Assembly: GCA_018136815.1 (NCBI GenBank)
Contig: CM030936.1
Span: 3,672,474 to 3,736,473, forward strand
Source: Isochrysis galbana
Lineage: Eukaryota > Haptophyta > Isochrysidales > Isochrysidaceae
DNA length: 64,000 nt
Direction: 5' to 3'
Shown here: positions 63,926 through 64,000 of the stretch, piece after piece
Layout of the letters: the number at the start of each line of letters is the position of its first letter
Numbering within the stretch: the first letter of the stretch is position 1
The notes under the pieces: generated by a model
Told to the model about the DNA's origin: nothing
The model's database searches: none
Seen by the model: the letters and a program-made list of their open reading frames with translations, nothing else
Position numbers and translations under genes: made by a program

Positions 63926-64000
63926 TTCCCCCGCTGTTTTTCGCGTCAAGTAGTGTACGACTACTACTACAAGAGAATTCAATTGTCAATTGTCACAAAT

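Overview
The window looks like nuclear DNA of a GC-rich, flagellated, photosynthetic microalga. A haptophyte or other chromist alga is my best guess, but placement below 'eukaryotic alga' is inference. The support is: short GT-AG introns that split recognisable proteins in phase; a plastid/plant-type IspG of the MEP isoprenoid pathway; a LRRIQ3-like flagellar-type protein; RNA polymerase III, NSUN2/Trm4, TLC, PiT and V-ATPase accessory-type genes; very long simple-sequence tracts; and many broken transposable elements. There is a 100-N assembly gap at 24703-24802.

Layout. 338-2647(+) is a large basic, low-complexity protein with a weak C2-like segment. 3268-3560(-) is a frameshifted cytochrome b561 relic. 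5426-8884(+) is an LRR/IQ/coiled-coil protein resembling LRRIQ3. 9893-14483(-) is the most striking gene: a multidomain RNA-repair protein with an Rnl1-type RNA ligase, a HAD phosphatase, a 2H phosphoesterase and a P-loop polynucleotide kinase. 17970-19823(+) is a PiT-family phosphate transporter. 19824-24702 is repeats and simple sequence running into the gap. 24803-28520(+) is an 11-exon ispG with its 5' end lost in the gap.

28521-39300 is mainly mobile-element territory: retroelement fragments, a chromodomain fragment, a TE-like protein, a nested inverted-repeat transposon and a hAT relic. It also hides a tiny three-exon gene (34374-34928, -) for a 97-residue protein with the C-terminus of the renin receptor/ATP6AP2 family. 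39801-41507(-) is a three-exon TLC-domain membrane protein. 42480-45073(+) is the Pol III subunit RPC3/RPC82. 48042-49946(+) joins a HET/TIR-like domain to RNI-type leucine-rich repeats. 49947-53561 is again TE debris, with the longest retroelement ORF piece. 54375-56786(+) is a P/Q-rich WW-domain protein with a duplicated N-terminal module. 57232-59901 is a retroelement with an ORF1-like protein. 60048-62157(-) is an NSUN2/Trm4 RNA m5C methyltransferase.

The host genes are separate eukaryotic transcription units, not an operon. Several concern RNA (repair ligase, m5C methyltransferase, Pol III subunit). Others concern membranes and organelles (PiT, TLC, ATP6AP2-like, IspG) or the flagellum (LRRIQ3-like). 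Most have a long pyrimidine-rich tract on their sense strand just upstream or at the 5' end. The retroelement pieces can be assembled into one family with a shared 5' stem-loop, an ORF1, a C-terminal zinc-knuckle ORF2 piece and a ~130-bp 3' tail ending in a T run.
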